Shown here: piece after piece, positions 1 to 6,579 of the stretch
How positions within the stretch are numbered: position 1 is the first letter of the stretch
Layout of the letters: each line of letters opens with the position of its first letter
Assembly: GCA_013388435.1 (NCBI GenBank)
Contig: JACAFE010000014.1
Span: 1-34,893 of the forward strand
Length of the DNA: 34,893 nt
DNA from: Nitrospirota bacterium
Lineage (GTDB): Bacteria > Nitrospirota > Thermodesulfovibrionia > Thermodesulfovibrionales > SM23-35
Direction: 5' to 3'
The notes under the pieces: model-generated
The model's input: the letters and a program-made list of their open reading frames with translations, nothing else
The model's database searches: none
Told to the model about the DNA's origin: nothing
Translations under genes and position numbers: made by a program

Positions 1-59
1 ATATTCTCATTATCAAACCAGACTCTTTTAGCCGCTGCTACTGCTTCCGAAATATGCAT
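1..59 (-). CDS. Unknown protein, N-terminal fragment (runs off the window)
   Basis: The minus strand has AAGGAGG seven bases before an ATG at 59. It is followed by an open frame to the window edge beginning MHISEAVAAAKRVWFDNEN. The strong ribosome-binding site and the good promoter at 164–192 make this a real gene. Nineteen residues are too few to name it. It is divergent from the gene at 286 and belongs to the integrated element. Confidence 0.6.
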   Translation of the reverse strand, partial: MHISEAVAAAKRVWFDNEN

Positions 60-122
60 TCCATGCCTCCTTGAAAACTTCCCTTTGCTCTTTCACTATT
101 CCTTCTATTTCTTTCAATTATT

Positions 123-152
123 AATGCTTTATTTTTAATAAATAAAAGCATT
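123..152. other. Inverted repeat in the leader of the partial gene
   Basis: AATGCTTT (123–130) and AAAGCATT (145–152) form an 8-bp perfect inverted repeat with a 14-base AT-rich loop. It lies between the predicted promoter (164–192) and the start at 59, so it would be in the 5' untranslated region. It has no following T-run on either strand, so an operator or leader hairpin is more likely than a terminator. Confidence 0.4.
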
Positions 153-163
153 ATAACGCTCAA

Positions 164-192
164 ATAATATCTAAATATTAACTTTTTGTCAA
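164..192 (-). promoter_or_regulatory. Sigma-70-type promoter for the partial gene at the window start
   Basis: On the minus strand TTGACA (192–187) is followed after exactly 17 bases by TATTAT (169–164). Transcription would start near 157, giving a leader of about 100 bases before the ATG at 59. A second AT-rich box, TATAAT at 156–151, has no good -35. Confidence 0.6.
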
Positions 193-285
193 ATATTTCT
201 TCTGTTATTTATTGCCTCTACAGATATGTCTGCTAAACTTGTAAATTGCATTATTCGGGTTGATACAATTTGTAATACATCTTAG

Positions 286-645
286 ATGGATAAGTTAAGA
301 AATATCGCCATTGAACTCTCACTTATGCCTCTAAATGTACAAAAGTCATTTATTAAAGAATTATTCAGTAATATTTCCGATAGTAGAAAAAAAATGTTGT
401 TTGAAACAGCTGCATATCTTACCTGCCCTTCCTCACGTTGGGTCGAAATTGGTAAATGGATGGAAAAACATTTCATTAAAGATATGAAACGCACTCCCTA
501 TCAGGTTGCTATGATGTGCCTGAATTATACAAAAATGGATACTAAAATGAAACCTCTGTTTATTAAGCTCGCAAGACAAGCTAAAGACAGAGTCAGAAAA
601 AGAATTTTCAATAATGATAATAAAAAGGAAAAAAAGAAAAACTAA
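286..645 (+). CDS. Unknown small basic protein of the element (119 aa)
   Basis: The 119-residue frame is not recognised. It is basic, with a lysine-rich C-terminus ending in a run of K/E/N, and has no membrane segment or signal peptide. Residues 30–60 look helical, with two Cys-poor aromatic patches. The start has no obvious ribosome-binding site; the sequence before it (TACAAT at about 264) is promoter-like, so the transcript may have a very short leader. The next gene starts 1 base after its stop, so the two form a unit. A basic protein beside transfer genes could bind nucleic acid, but this is only inference. Confidence 0.5.
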   Translation: MDKLRNIAIELSLMPLNVQKSFIKELFSNISDSRKKMLFETAAYLTCPSSRWVEIGKWMEKHFIKDMKRTPYQVAMMCLNYTKMDTKMKPLFIKLARQAKDRVRKRIFNNDNKKEKKKN

Positions 646-646
646 T

Positions 647-877
647 ATGATACAGCAAAATACTTTTCTAAAAAAAATATCTCTGCGTTGTCCAAGATGT
701 GGAGGCTTCCTTATGGAATCAGCCAAAAGATATTATGATGCAGCTCCGCTTTATAAAGACAAAAAATTCTGTATTAACTGCGGCAGAAATTGGAGACTGG
801 TTAAAAATGGAAAAAATAAATATGCAATGGAGCTTTTTCCGTTTAGAAGAGAATGGGAAGAAAGATTACTTGAATAA
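647..877 (+). CDS. Small zinc-ribbon-like protein (76 aa)
   Basis: ATG at 647 is preferred over the longer frame from 614 because it follows the upstream stop by one base and has AAAAAGGAAAAAAAG before it. The protein holds two CxxC pairs about 30 residues apart (CPRCGG and CINCGRN), a typical zinc-ribbon arrangement. It likely binds zinc and perhaps DNA or a partner protein. It is probably co-transcribed with the gene at 286. The exact role is unknown. Confidence 0.6.
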   Translation: MIQQNTFLKKISLRCPRCGGFLMESAKRYYDAAPLYKDKKFCINCGRNWRLVKNGKNKYAMELFPFRREWEERLLE

Positions 878-906
878 AAAAAAGGGGAGCAGTAATGCCC
901 CCCCTT
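876..906 (-). terminator. Intrinsic terminator after dnaN, tail-to-tail with the zinc-ribbon gene
   Basis: Read on the minus strand, AAGGGG…CCCCTT (906–901 with 887–882) forms a GC-rich stem directly after the dnaN stop. It is followed by eight T (883–876). In the plus direction the downstream tract is weak, so it mainly serves dnaN. The A-run overlaps the stop codon of the converging gene. Confidence 0.7.
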
Positions 907-913
907 AAAATAT

Positions 914-2029
914 CTATAAAATCATCGGAGCTAAAATGTACTTATAGCTATCATCGTCACTCTTTATTAATACGGGTGTCTTTGTATCTCTAAAATATAA
1001 AGACACCATGTCCTTCGTTCTGTTTATCAAATAATCTGTTATGTATCGAGCGTTGAATCCTATTTGAACAGGTTCCCCTTTATAATCATTTGCAAGTTCT
1101 ATTTTCTCGAATGCTTCTCCAAAGTTGGGGTCTGATGAGGATATTGTGAGTGTATTAGTAGATATATCTATCTTGATGTTATTGTTATTTATAACAGCTG
1201 CTCTTCTTATAGATTTCGTGAGCTTTCCTCCTTCTAATGTTATTACTTTGTCATTTTGAGGGATTATCTGTTCATAGTTAGGGTATTCCCCTTCAATTAG
1301 AGTAGATATAAGCTCAAAATTGTCAGTCTTGAACAGTACTTGATTTTCACTGAAACTTATCCTTACGGTATCAATACCATCTAAAAGCTTGCCAAGTCCA
1401 TAGGCTGTTTTTCTCGGTATTATCAGTTTTCTTTCCTCTTGACTATCATGTTCTACAACTTTGGTCATCATAGCTAATCTGAATTTATCTGTCCCTACAA
1501 TATTTATAATACCGTTTGGCTTTATATCTAAAAGCAGACCTGTTATTGCATATCTTGAATTATCGTCACCAACCGCGTATATTGTCTTTTCTATCATTTC
1601 GGCAAGATCTCCTGCCTTTAAAATTATCTCTCCTTTATCTTCAATATTCGGCCAGTCAGGGTAATCTTTAGAAGACAATAAAGCAAGTTTAAATTCGCTT
1701 TTGCCAGACATTATTTTTACCCATTGTTTATCAGATAATAATTCAAACGTAACATTCTTATCTTCTAATTCCTTTGTTATTTCAAGCAGCTTCTTTATAG
1801 GAATGCATAATTTCCCATTCTGCTGTGAATCAAAGTCATCAAAGTAAATGTTGATAGGTTCTTTTAGCGCTACCTCAAGGTCGTTTGCATAAAGGTTCTT
1901 TTCTTCTACATTTAACAAAAAATGATTTGAAAATGATGATTTTGTTACTATTATACTTTGTACGTGTTGCAGTTTTTTGATTAGCTCGTCTTTGTCCAAT
2001 CTAAAAAACAAATTTTTTTTGTTTTTCAT
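914..2029 (-). CDS. dnaN: DNA polymerase III beta subunit (sliding clamp)
   Basis: At 371 residues the length is normal for the bacterial beta clamp, which encircles DNA and holds polymerase III and other partners. The three-domain pattern is visible, with typical stretches such as IPIKKLLEI, the LLDIKPNGIINIVGTDKFRLA region, LIEGEYPNYEQIIP, and a C-terminus YKYILAPMIL like the family's end. The ATG at 2029 is chosen over one ten codons upstream because AAGGAGG sits 8 bases before it. It stands alone on the minus strand among element genes, not beside dnaA or recF. It is therefore probably an element-borne extra clamp; if the cell has no other copy it would be the chromosomal one. Confidence 0.9.
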   Translation of the reverse strand: MKNKKNLFFRLDKDELIKKLQHVQSIIVTKSSFSNHFLLNVEEKNLYANDLEVALKEPINIYFDDFDSQQNGKLCIPIKKLLEITKELEDKNVTFELLSDKQWVKIMSGKSEFKLALLSSKDYPDWPNIEDKGEIILKAGDLAEMIEKTIYAVGDDNSRYAITGLLLDIKPNGIINIVGTDKFRLAMMTKVVEHDSQEERKLIIPRKTAYGLGKLLDGIDTVRISFSENQVLFKTDNFELISTLIEGEYPNYEQIIPQNDKVITLEGGKLTKSIRRAAVINNNNIKIDISTNTLTISSSDPNFGEAFEKIELANDYKGEPVQIGFNARYITDYLINRTKDMVSLYFRDTKTPVLIKSDDDSYKYILAPMIL

Positions 2030-2046
2030 TATTGAAACCTCCTTAA

Positions 2047-2087
2047 CCTTGCCTACCAATTCTTATATCAGCAGGCAAGGTTTTTTT
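2047..2087 (+). terminator. Hairpin plus T-run in front of dnaN
   Basis: CCTTGCCT (2047–2054) pairs perfectly with AGGCAAGG (2073–2080), followed on the plus strand by seven T (2081–2087). It therefore has the form of a terminator for plus-strand transcription that would otherwise come antisense through dnaN. On the minus strand the same hairpin sits in the dnaN leader, touching the ribosome-binding site (AAGGAGG at about 2044–2038), so it could also regulate clamp synthesis. Confidence 0.55.
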
Positions 2088-2092
2088 AAAGA

Positions 2093-2359
2093 ATGGTTTC
2101 GCCGAAGGCGAAAATAATAGAAGTGCTCACTATTTACTCTTTCGAGTTAACTACTTAAATAATATTTATAAATGTATTACAGATTTAAGCAAAAAATTGT
2201 CTTCGTGGATAGGCGGTTATAATGAATAGCTCAAATTCAGGCTGTTAAATGCCGTTTTCGATGATCAGCTTAAAAAAAGTGGAATTACGTTTGAACGGAT
2301 ACGCACTTCGGTGGGAAGAACTTGATGAAGAAGTAATATGTTTATATGCAACCACTTGA
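2093..2359 (+). pseudogene. Possible remnant of a DUF2442-type small protein
   Basis: Two short frames flank a stop-filled stretch. MVSPKAKIIEVLTIYSFEL (from 2093) resembles the start of DUF2442 proteins. A frame from 2249 ending with NGYALRWEELDEEV resembles their end. Stops and shifts lie between them, so a decayed gene is the simplest reading. DUF2442 proteins often sit in toxin–antitoxin-like pairs. The 2249 frame overlaps the start of the coupling-protein gene by 14 bases. A perfect 7-bp hairpin (2097–2113, loop GAA) lies within the first piece. The match is by eye and weak. Confidence 0.3.
2165..2192 (-). promoter_or_regulatory. dnaN: Candidate dnaN promoter
   Basis: On the minus strand TTGCTT (2192–2187) and TATAAA (2170–2165) are separated by 16 bases. 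Transcription would start near 2158, giving a leader of about 130 bases that contains the hairpin at 2047–2080. The -35 match is only fair. Confidence 0.3.
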
Positions 2360-3773
2360 TTTGCTCAGAAAATACAACGCTAAGGGTCGTATTATACGCT
2401 CTAATGGCTTGCACCTTGGGACTGTTGTTGACCTTGAAGATGATGACTGGCATATAAGAGAATATTTCCTGCCAGAGAATATTCGCACCGGTCACCTCGG
2501 TTGCTTCGGTACTACCCGTACAGGTAAAACAAGACTCCTTACTCATATGATTGAACAAGATATTCTAACAGATAAAAACGTCGTGTTTATAGACCCAAAA
2601 GGCGATACCGAAGCTATCTCATGTGTTGTACATGCAGCTACCCTTGCAGGCAGATTAGATGAGATACTCTATATCAGCCCTATTAATGCTGATTACTCTC
2701 TGAAAATTGACCCACTTAGTTACTATTATCTTCTTGATGAAATAGTAGACCACGTTATATCAGGAATTAAAGCTAAAGAAGAATATTTCATCAATGTTGC
2801 CTCAGAAATTACTACTGCTGTTGTGGCAGGACTCGTAGCTATGTCTCTTGCTAAAGGACAAAAACCTAACCTGAACTTTATGCAGGTCAAAGAAAGAATA
2901 GACTATAACTCTCTTAAGTCATTTTCAGAATCGCTGCAATATCTTAAAAATCATACAGACCCTAAGGTTCAGGAACTTGCTAATGAATCTATATTTAACA
3001 TTTCTCAGGTTCTTAACTCACCACAGGACTTCTTCGCTAAAGTCTCATCTTCTCTTAGAACTGTCCTTACTTTGTTAACCTCCTCAACAACAGGTAAGAT
3101 TATAGGTAAAGCAGAAAATAATGAGTTTATTAAAAGATTCGAAGAAGGTAAAAGAGTTATTCTCATTTGTAATACAGGCAGTATGCTTGCCAGACGCACT
3201 GCTCATATCATAGGTAAAGTCATAGTATCTATGATTCAATCTATGGCGGGTCGCTTCTTTGCATCTGGCAGAAAACTTGACCCCCCGCTCGCACTTTATC
3301 TTGATGAGGGACATAACGTCTTATACTGGGGAATTGAGGATTTCTTCTCAAAGGCTGGTGGCGCCGGTGTTTATATTAATCTTTTTACACAAAGCATGGC
3401 ACAGATTGCTGAAGCCGTAAGCGAAGAAGGTACTGCCTCTATTATGGATAATATGAACACATGGATATTCATGCGTGTAAATCATAATGATACAGCTAAA
3501 TACGTGGAGGATAATTCCCCACTTAAAATCGTATATAAGAATGTAATCAGTATGGGTGGAAGTAAAGTCGCTATCTCTATGAAAGAAGACCAGGAACGCT
3601 TAATCCTTATGGAAAAGGTCCTTAAACTTAAACCAAGATATTTCTACCTGAGATCCGAAGGTAAAGTGTATAAAGGCATAGTGCCTTTTATTCAACCTTC
3701 ACCAATTAAAATCCATTACCCTAACCTCACCGATGATACAGGGAAAAATTCAAATGCTCAAGAAAAAAACTAA
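2346..3773 (+). CDS. TraD/VirD4-like type IV coupling ATPase, without membrane anchor
   Basis: At 475 residues this is a P-loop ATPase of the conjugative coupling protein group, which delivers relaxase-bound DNA to a type IV secretion channel. Walker A is GTTRTGKT (residues 55–62). VFIDPKGD (80–87) is the usual strand after it. Walker B is LALYLDEGHN (315–324), followed by a segment, EDFFSKAGGAGVYINLFTQS, close to the SXT-type TraD group. The usual N-terminal transmembrane domain is missing; the ATPase begins almost at once. The next two genes encode membrane proteins and could supply the anchor. Stop and next start overlap, so the three genes look like one operon. The start at 2346 has a weak ribosome site. 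Confidence 0.85.
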   Translation: MQPLDLLRKYNAKGRIIRSNGLHLGTVVDLEDDDWHIREYFLPENIRTGHLGCFGTTRTGKTRLLTHMIEQDILTDKNVVFIDPKGDTEAISCVVHAATLAGRLDEILYISPINADYSLKIDPLSYYYLLDEIVDHVISGIKAKEEYFINVASEITTAVVAGLVAMSLAKGQKPNLNFMQVKERIDYNSLKSFSESLQYLKNHTDPKVQELANESIFNISQVLNSPQDFFAKVSSSLRTVLTLLTSSTTGKIIGKAENNEFIKRFEEGKRVILICNTGSMLARRTAHIIGKVIVSMIQSMAGRFFASGRKLDPPLALYLDEGHNVLYWGIEDFFSKAGGAGVYINLFTQSMAQIAEAVSEEGTASIMDNMNTWIFMRVNHNDTAKYVEDNSPLKIVYKNVISMGGSKVAISMKEDQERLILMEKVLKLKPRYFYLRSEGKVYKGIVPFIQPSPIKIHYPNLTDDTGKNSNAQEKN

Positions 3774-4035
3774 ATTCATTATTTCTATCCTCGCTATTAC
3801 ATTTCTTGTTTTTCTTTTATACATATTATATATGCTTACAAAACAACCTATGTCTTTCTGGGATAAAATCGTGTACTCGGGGTTTATCCCAAGAGTTGTA
3901 GCATGGGTTTTTCTGATCAGTGCTGTCTATGGTTTGTCCAGAAGAAGATTCTCACCTCTTGTGGTTTTCTTTTTCTTCATGATTTCATTTTTTTTTGCTT
4001 ATATTGGAAAATTTCTAATTCCTGAAATTTATTGA
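3754..4035 (+). CDS. Small three-helix membrane protein (93 aa)
   Basis: The frame begins with lysines (MLKKKTKF) and has three hydrophobic segments, about residues 8–30, 45–62 and 68–88, with RRR between the second and third. The family is not recognised. The start at 3754 overlaps the coupling-protein gene by 20 bases and has AGGG ahead of it; a start seven codons earlier (3733) is possible. Position right after an anchor-less coupling ATPase suggests it may be the missing membrane part; this is inference. Confidence 0.6.
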   Translation: MLKKKTKFIISILAITFLVFLLYILYMLTKQPMSFWDKIVYSGFIPRVVAWVFLISAVYGLSRRRFSPLVVFFFFMISFFFAYIGKFLIPEIY

Positions 4036-4052
4036 AAAGAAGGTGAATTTAA

Positions 4053-4811
4053 TTGTCAAAAGAAACCGGAACTAAAACCTCTGCTTCTGCAGATGCAATC
4101 GTCACATCTCCTATGGTTGATGTAAGGGCTACAAGCCTCTTTCACGCTCTGTCTGAAATAGAGCAATTCTCAGCAGCTGAGCTTAGAACAGACCTCCCCG
4201 AAGGTGTTGTGCCTTTACTGCCTAAATTCTCCTTTATGGATGTGGGATTTAAAAACGGTACTGTTACTACTGCCGTGACTTTCTTTCTTGCTCCATTCAG
4301 TATGGCTGCTATTGAACACCTTATCCCTGTTTTCGGTGATAATAATCCATCTCTACTCGATAAGCTCTTCGTCTATGCCTTCGCATCTGCGCCCGCATGG
4401 GCTATGGCTATGCTTATAGCTTTTATCTCTATGAAAACCTATAGAGGCAGAATTACAAAAACACTTATTAATAACCTTCTGTTTTCATATGCCACTGCAA
4501 AAATTTCAGTCTCTATTTTCCTTATGGCAATCGGTTATTTTATCTATAGCAGAGTCTTTACTGCTGACCTAATCTCTAATTCAATGACTACTTTAAAAAC
4601 TGTTGTAGAATTTATTAGCGCTTCTGTGAATAATAACTTTACCAGTGATAAAATATATTATTTCTTGCTCGACTTTAGAAAAATAATCATTAAAGCTGTT
4701 AACTTCGCTGCACTCCTTCATGTAGGTACTGCTGTTATGCTGCTTATTTCACATATCATTGGAGTACAAAAAACAAGACAAATCGAATTATTAAGAAAAG
4801 AATGGGAATAA
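4053..4811 (+). CDS. Polytopic membrane protein of the element (252 aa)
   Basis: The start is TTG at 4053, with AGAAGGTGA about 7 bases ahead. The first 65 residues are soluble and polar. Then come about four hydrophobic segments, near residues 70–90, 105–125, 148–165 and 215–235, and a basic tail ending in RKEWE. The family is not recognised. It follows the small membrane protein by 17 bases in the same direction as the coupling ATPase. It may be part of a transfer or anchor complex, but nothing in the sequence proves this. Confidence 0.6.
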   Translation: MSKETGTKTSASADAIVTSPMVDVRATSLFHALSEIEQFSAAELRTDLPEGVVPLLPKFSFMDVGFKNGTVTTAVTFFLAPFSMAAIEHLIPVFGDNNPSLLDKLFVYAFASAPAWAMAMLIAFISMKTYRGRITKTLINNLLFSYATAKISVSIFLMAIGYFIYSRVFTADLISNSMTTLKTVVEFISASVNNNFTSDKIYYFLLDFRKIIIKAVNFAALLHVGTAVMLLISHIIGVQKTRQIELLRKEWE

Positions 4812-4859
4812 TAAATAAGAAAAAATTGAGATTATATGTTTGTGTAGTAATACAATATC

Positions 4860-5153
4860 ATGAGATGTATAAGGATTAAAGAAGTTCTCAAAAAAACAGG
4901 TTTAACCAAATCTACTATTTATGAAAAGGGTAGGGTTGGCTTATTCCCGAAACCAATAAAAATTAGCAGACTATCTCTCTGGATAGAAGAAGAGATCGAC
5001 ACAGTTCTCAGGGCATATGCAGCCGGTATAAGCGAATCAGAGATAAGATTTCTTGTAGCTAAACTTGAGCAAGAAAGAAAATTATTTGATGTTTTTGGAA
5101 CTTCTTTTGGAGCTCCCTTTGAGACTCCAGAGATAGTCAGCCCAGGCCTGTAA
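4860..5153 (+). CDS. AlpA-family HTH regulator (97 aa), possible excisionase or integrase activator
   Basis: The N-terminal 60 residues fit the AlpA/MerR-like winged helix: IRIKEVLKKTGLTKSTIYE, then FPKPIKIS and an SLWIEEEIDTVLRAYAAG stretch matching the usual W-x-x-x-E-I-D-x-W part. AlpA proteins are short DNA-binding proteins of P4-like elements that control integrase or excision. About 30 extra residues follow the core. The gene is convergent with the integrase and the two overlap by 72 bases (5082–5153). No ribosome-binding site is visible. Confidence 0.75.
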   Translation: MRCIRIKEVLKKTGLTKSTIYEKGRVGLFPKPIKISRLSLWIEEEIDTVLRAYAAGISESEIRFLVAKLEQERKLFDVFGTSFGAPFETPEIVSPGL

Positions 5154-6272
5154 CATTTCTTTTCTTTCCATGTAGAATTTGGTTCTATTATAGGCTTCTC
5201 CAAGTCTATCCGGAACTTTGTGAGCAAGCTGGTGCTCTATTACTTCAGGAGGATAACCCAGCTTTTCGTGTATTAGTGTTCTTGCCATTGCCCTGAAACC
5301 ATGAGAGGTTATCTCTGTCTTTGTGTTATATCCAAGTGACCTTAAAGCTTTATTGAGTGTTGATTCACTTATGGGTTTGTTTCTTAGCCCTTCAAATACG
5401 TATCTTTCTGGAGACGTCCCCGTTAGGTTTTTTAAACCCTTGAGAATTTCTTGAGCCTGTCTGGAAAGAAATACTCTGTGCGGTACTTTTGTCTTTGTCT
5501 TCTCTTCTGGTATATCCCATACCGCTTCGTTAATATTTATCTCTTTCCATTGAGCAGTTCTGAGTTCAAAAGGACGAACAAAAGTCAAAGACAAAAGTAA
5601 TAGTGCGTTCTTTACTATATAACTTCTATAGGATTCTATCTTCCTTAAAAGTTCACCAACTTTATCCGGGTCTAAAATTGCAGGCATATGTTTTTTGTTA
5701 GTGCATGGTGGTAATTTATATATTATTGTAGGGTCTTTATCTGTGAGATCTCTAAACATAGCAAATCTAAATACCTGAGAGATTATCTGTTTTACCCTCC
5801 GCGCTGTTTCTATCTGGCCTATTTTCCTTAAGGTATCAATAATATGAGAAATATCAGATTTTGTTATTTCCCTGAGAGGTTTATCTCCTATATTCGGAAG
5901 TATATATTTATTGAGTCTGCATTTAATGGTTTTCAAATGTCCTGGTTTTATTTCTACTTGTCTTACCTGTAACCATTCCATCGCTATTGTCTTAAAATAT
6001 ATTGCCTCTTCTGTTTTTTTCTTTTTCTGTGAGATGTCTACCCCTTGTCTAATAGAAGCCCTTGCTTCGTCTCTTTTTTGCCTTGCCTGTTTTAAAGAAA
6101 CTTCTGGATATACTCCAAAACTTGCAGTTTTCCTTTTTCCGTTATACCTGTAGTCATATCTCCAATATTTACTACCATTAGGAGTAACAAAAAGATAAAG
6201 ACCTTTTTCATCAAAGAGCTTGTAAGGTTTCTCTTTGGGTTTTAAGGTTTTTATCTTAACTTCGGTTAACAT
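5082..6272 (-). CDS. int: P4-type tyrosine integrase
   Basis: At 396 residues this is full length for integrases with the DUF4102 (Arm-DNA-bind_3) N-terminus. Residues 1–90 carry that domain (DEKGLYLFVTPNGSKYWR, then FGVYPEVSLKQAR). The catalytic set is complete: R233 in VRPFELR, H324 and R327 in HGFRAMARTL, H347 or H351 in HQLAHK, and nucleophile Y361 in AYNRTKF. It catalyses site-specific recombination, here into the neighbouring tRNA-Ala gene. The start at 6272 has no close ribosome-binding site and lies at the edge of a 12-bp inverted repeat, which hints at control of its expression. The tail overlaps the AlpA-type gene on the other strand. Confidence 0.95.
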   Translation of the reverse strand: MLTEVKIKTLKPKEKPYKLFDEKGLYLFVTPNGSKYWRYDYRYNGKRKTASFGVYPEVSLKQARQKRDEARASIRQGVDISQKKKKTEEAIYFKTIAMEWLQVRQVEIKPGHLKTIKCRLNKYILPNIGDKPLREITKSDISHIIDTLRKIGQIETARRVKQIISQVFRFAMFRDLTDKDPTIIYKLPPCTNKKHMPAILDPDKVGELLRKIESYRSYIVKNALLLLSLTFVRPFELRTAQWKEININEAVWDIPEEKTKTKVPHRVFLSRQAQEILKGLKNLTGTSPERYVFEGLRNKPISESTLNKALRSLGYNTKTEITSHGFRAMARTLIHEKLGYPPEVIEHQLAHKVPDRLGEAYNRTKFYMERKEMLQAWADYLWSLKGSSKRSSKNIK

Positions 6273-6325
6273 TTGACGGTATCTGACCTTTCTATAATTA
6301 TGATACCGTCAAAAATACCGTCAAA
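6272..6325. promoter_or_regulatory. Inverted repeat at the integrase start plus a third copy of the motif
   Basis: TTTGACGGTATC (6272–6283) and GATACCGTCAAA (6302–6313) are a perfect 12-bp inverted repeat with an 18-base spacer. ATACCGTCAAA returns at 6315–6325. The inner arm touches the integrase ATG. In the mRNA the pair could fold so that the start is sequestered, with an AGAAAGG ribosome-site-like run in the loop. As DNA the three copies could be binding sites for the AlpA-type protein or integrase arm sites. Confidence 0.65.
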
Positions 6326-6340
6326 ATTACTCGGCTTATA

Positions 6341-6421
6341 CTGGATATTCTCGGTCTTCACGGGAACTATTATAGTTGATTTTCCTTGATTTTTCAATAT
6401 TTCTGGATTTTCTCGGACTTC
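6341..6421 (+). repeat. Pair of 19-bp direct repeats between integrase and tRNA
   Basis: CTGGATATTCTCGGTCTTC (6341–6359) recurs at 6403–6421 with two mismatches, 62 bases apart. Direct repeats next to the attachment site are typical of arm-type integrase binding sites. Confidence 0.5.
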
Positions 6422-6435
6422 TATAAATGATAGAT

Positions 6436-6511
<76 letters not shown>

Positions 6512-6533
6512 AGGTTATTGATCAAGATATATA

Positions 6534-6562
6534 AATTAACATATTATTCTTATATCTGACAA
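6534..6562 (-). promoter_or_regulatory. Candidate promoter for tRNA-Ala
   Basis: On the minus strand TTGTCA (6562–6557), then 17 bases, then TTAATT (6539–6534). It would start transcription about 16 bases before the mature tRNA. The -10 is poor, and read-through from nrfA is also possible because no terminator is visible between them. Confidence 0.3.
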
Positions 6563-6579
6563 CATTCAGAATATCTGTA

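Larger units (their letters stand above)
1..6435. mobile_element. Integrated element (ICE/IME-like), right-hand part, beside tRNA-Ala
   Basis: A P4-type tyrosine integrase (5082–6272) lies next to the 3' end of an intact tRNA-Ala gene, the usual arrangement for tRNA-targeting elements. An AlpA-family regulator, a TraD/VirD4-like coupling ATPase, membrane proteins, small unknown genes and a dnaN lie on its inner side, and chromosomal core genes begin immediately beyond the tRNA. No relaxase or other secretion genes are in view, so conjugative versus mobilizable cannot be decided. The other end and its att duplication are outside the window, so the left limit given here is only the window edge. 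Confidence 0.75.

Noticed and set aside
123-152. Inverted repeat as an intrinsic terminator
   Set aside because: The stem is AT-rich and no T-run follows on either strand.
282-726. Minus-strand frames opposite the two small genes
   Set aside because: They are antisense to better frames that have order, spacing and a CxxC pattern; no ribosome sites.
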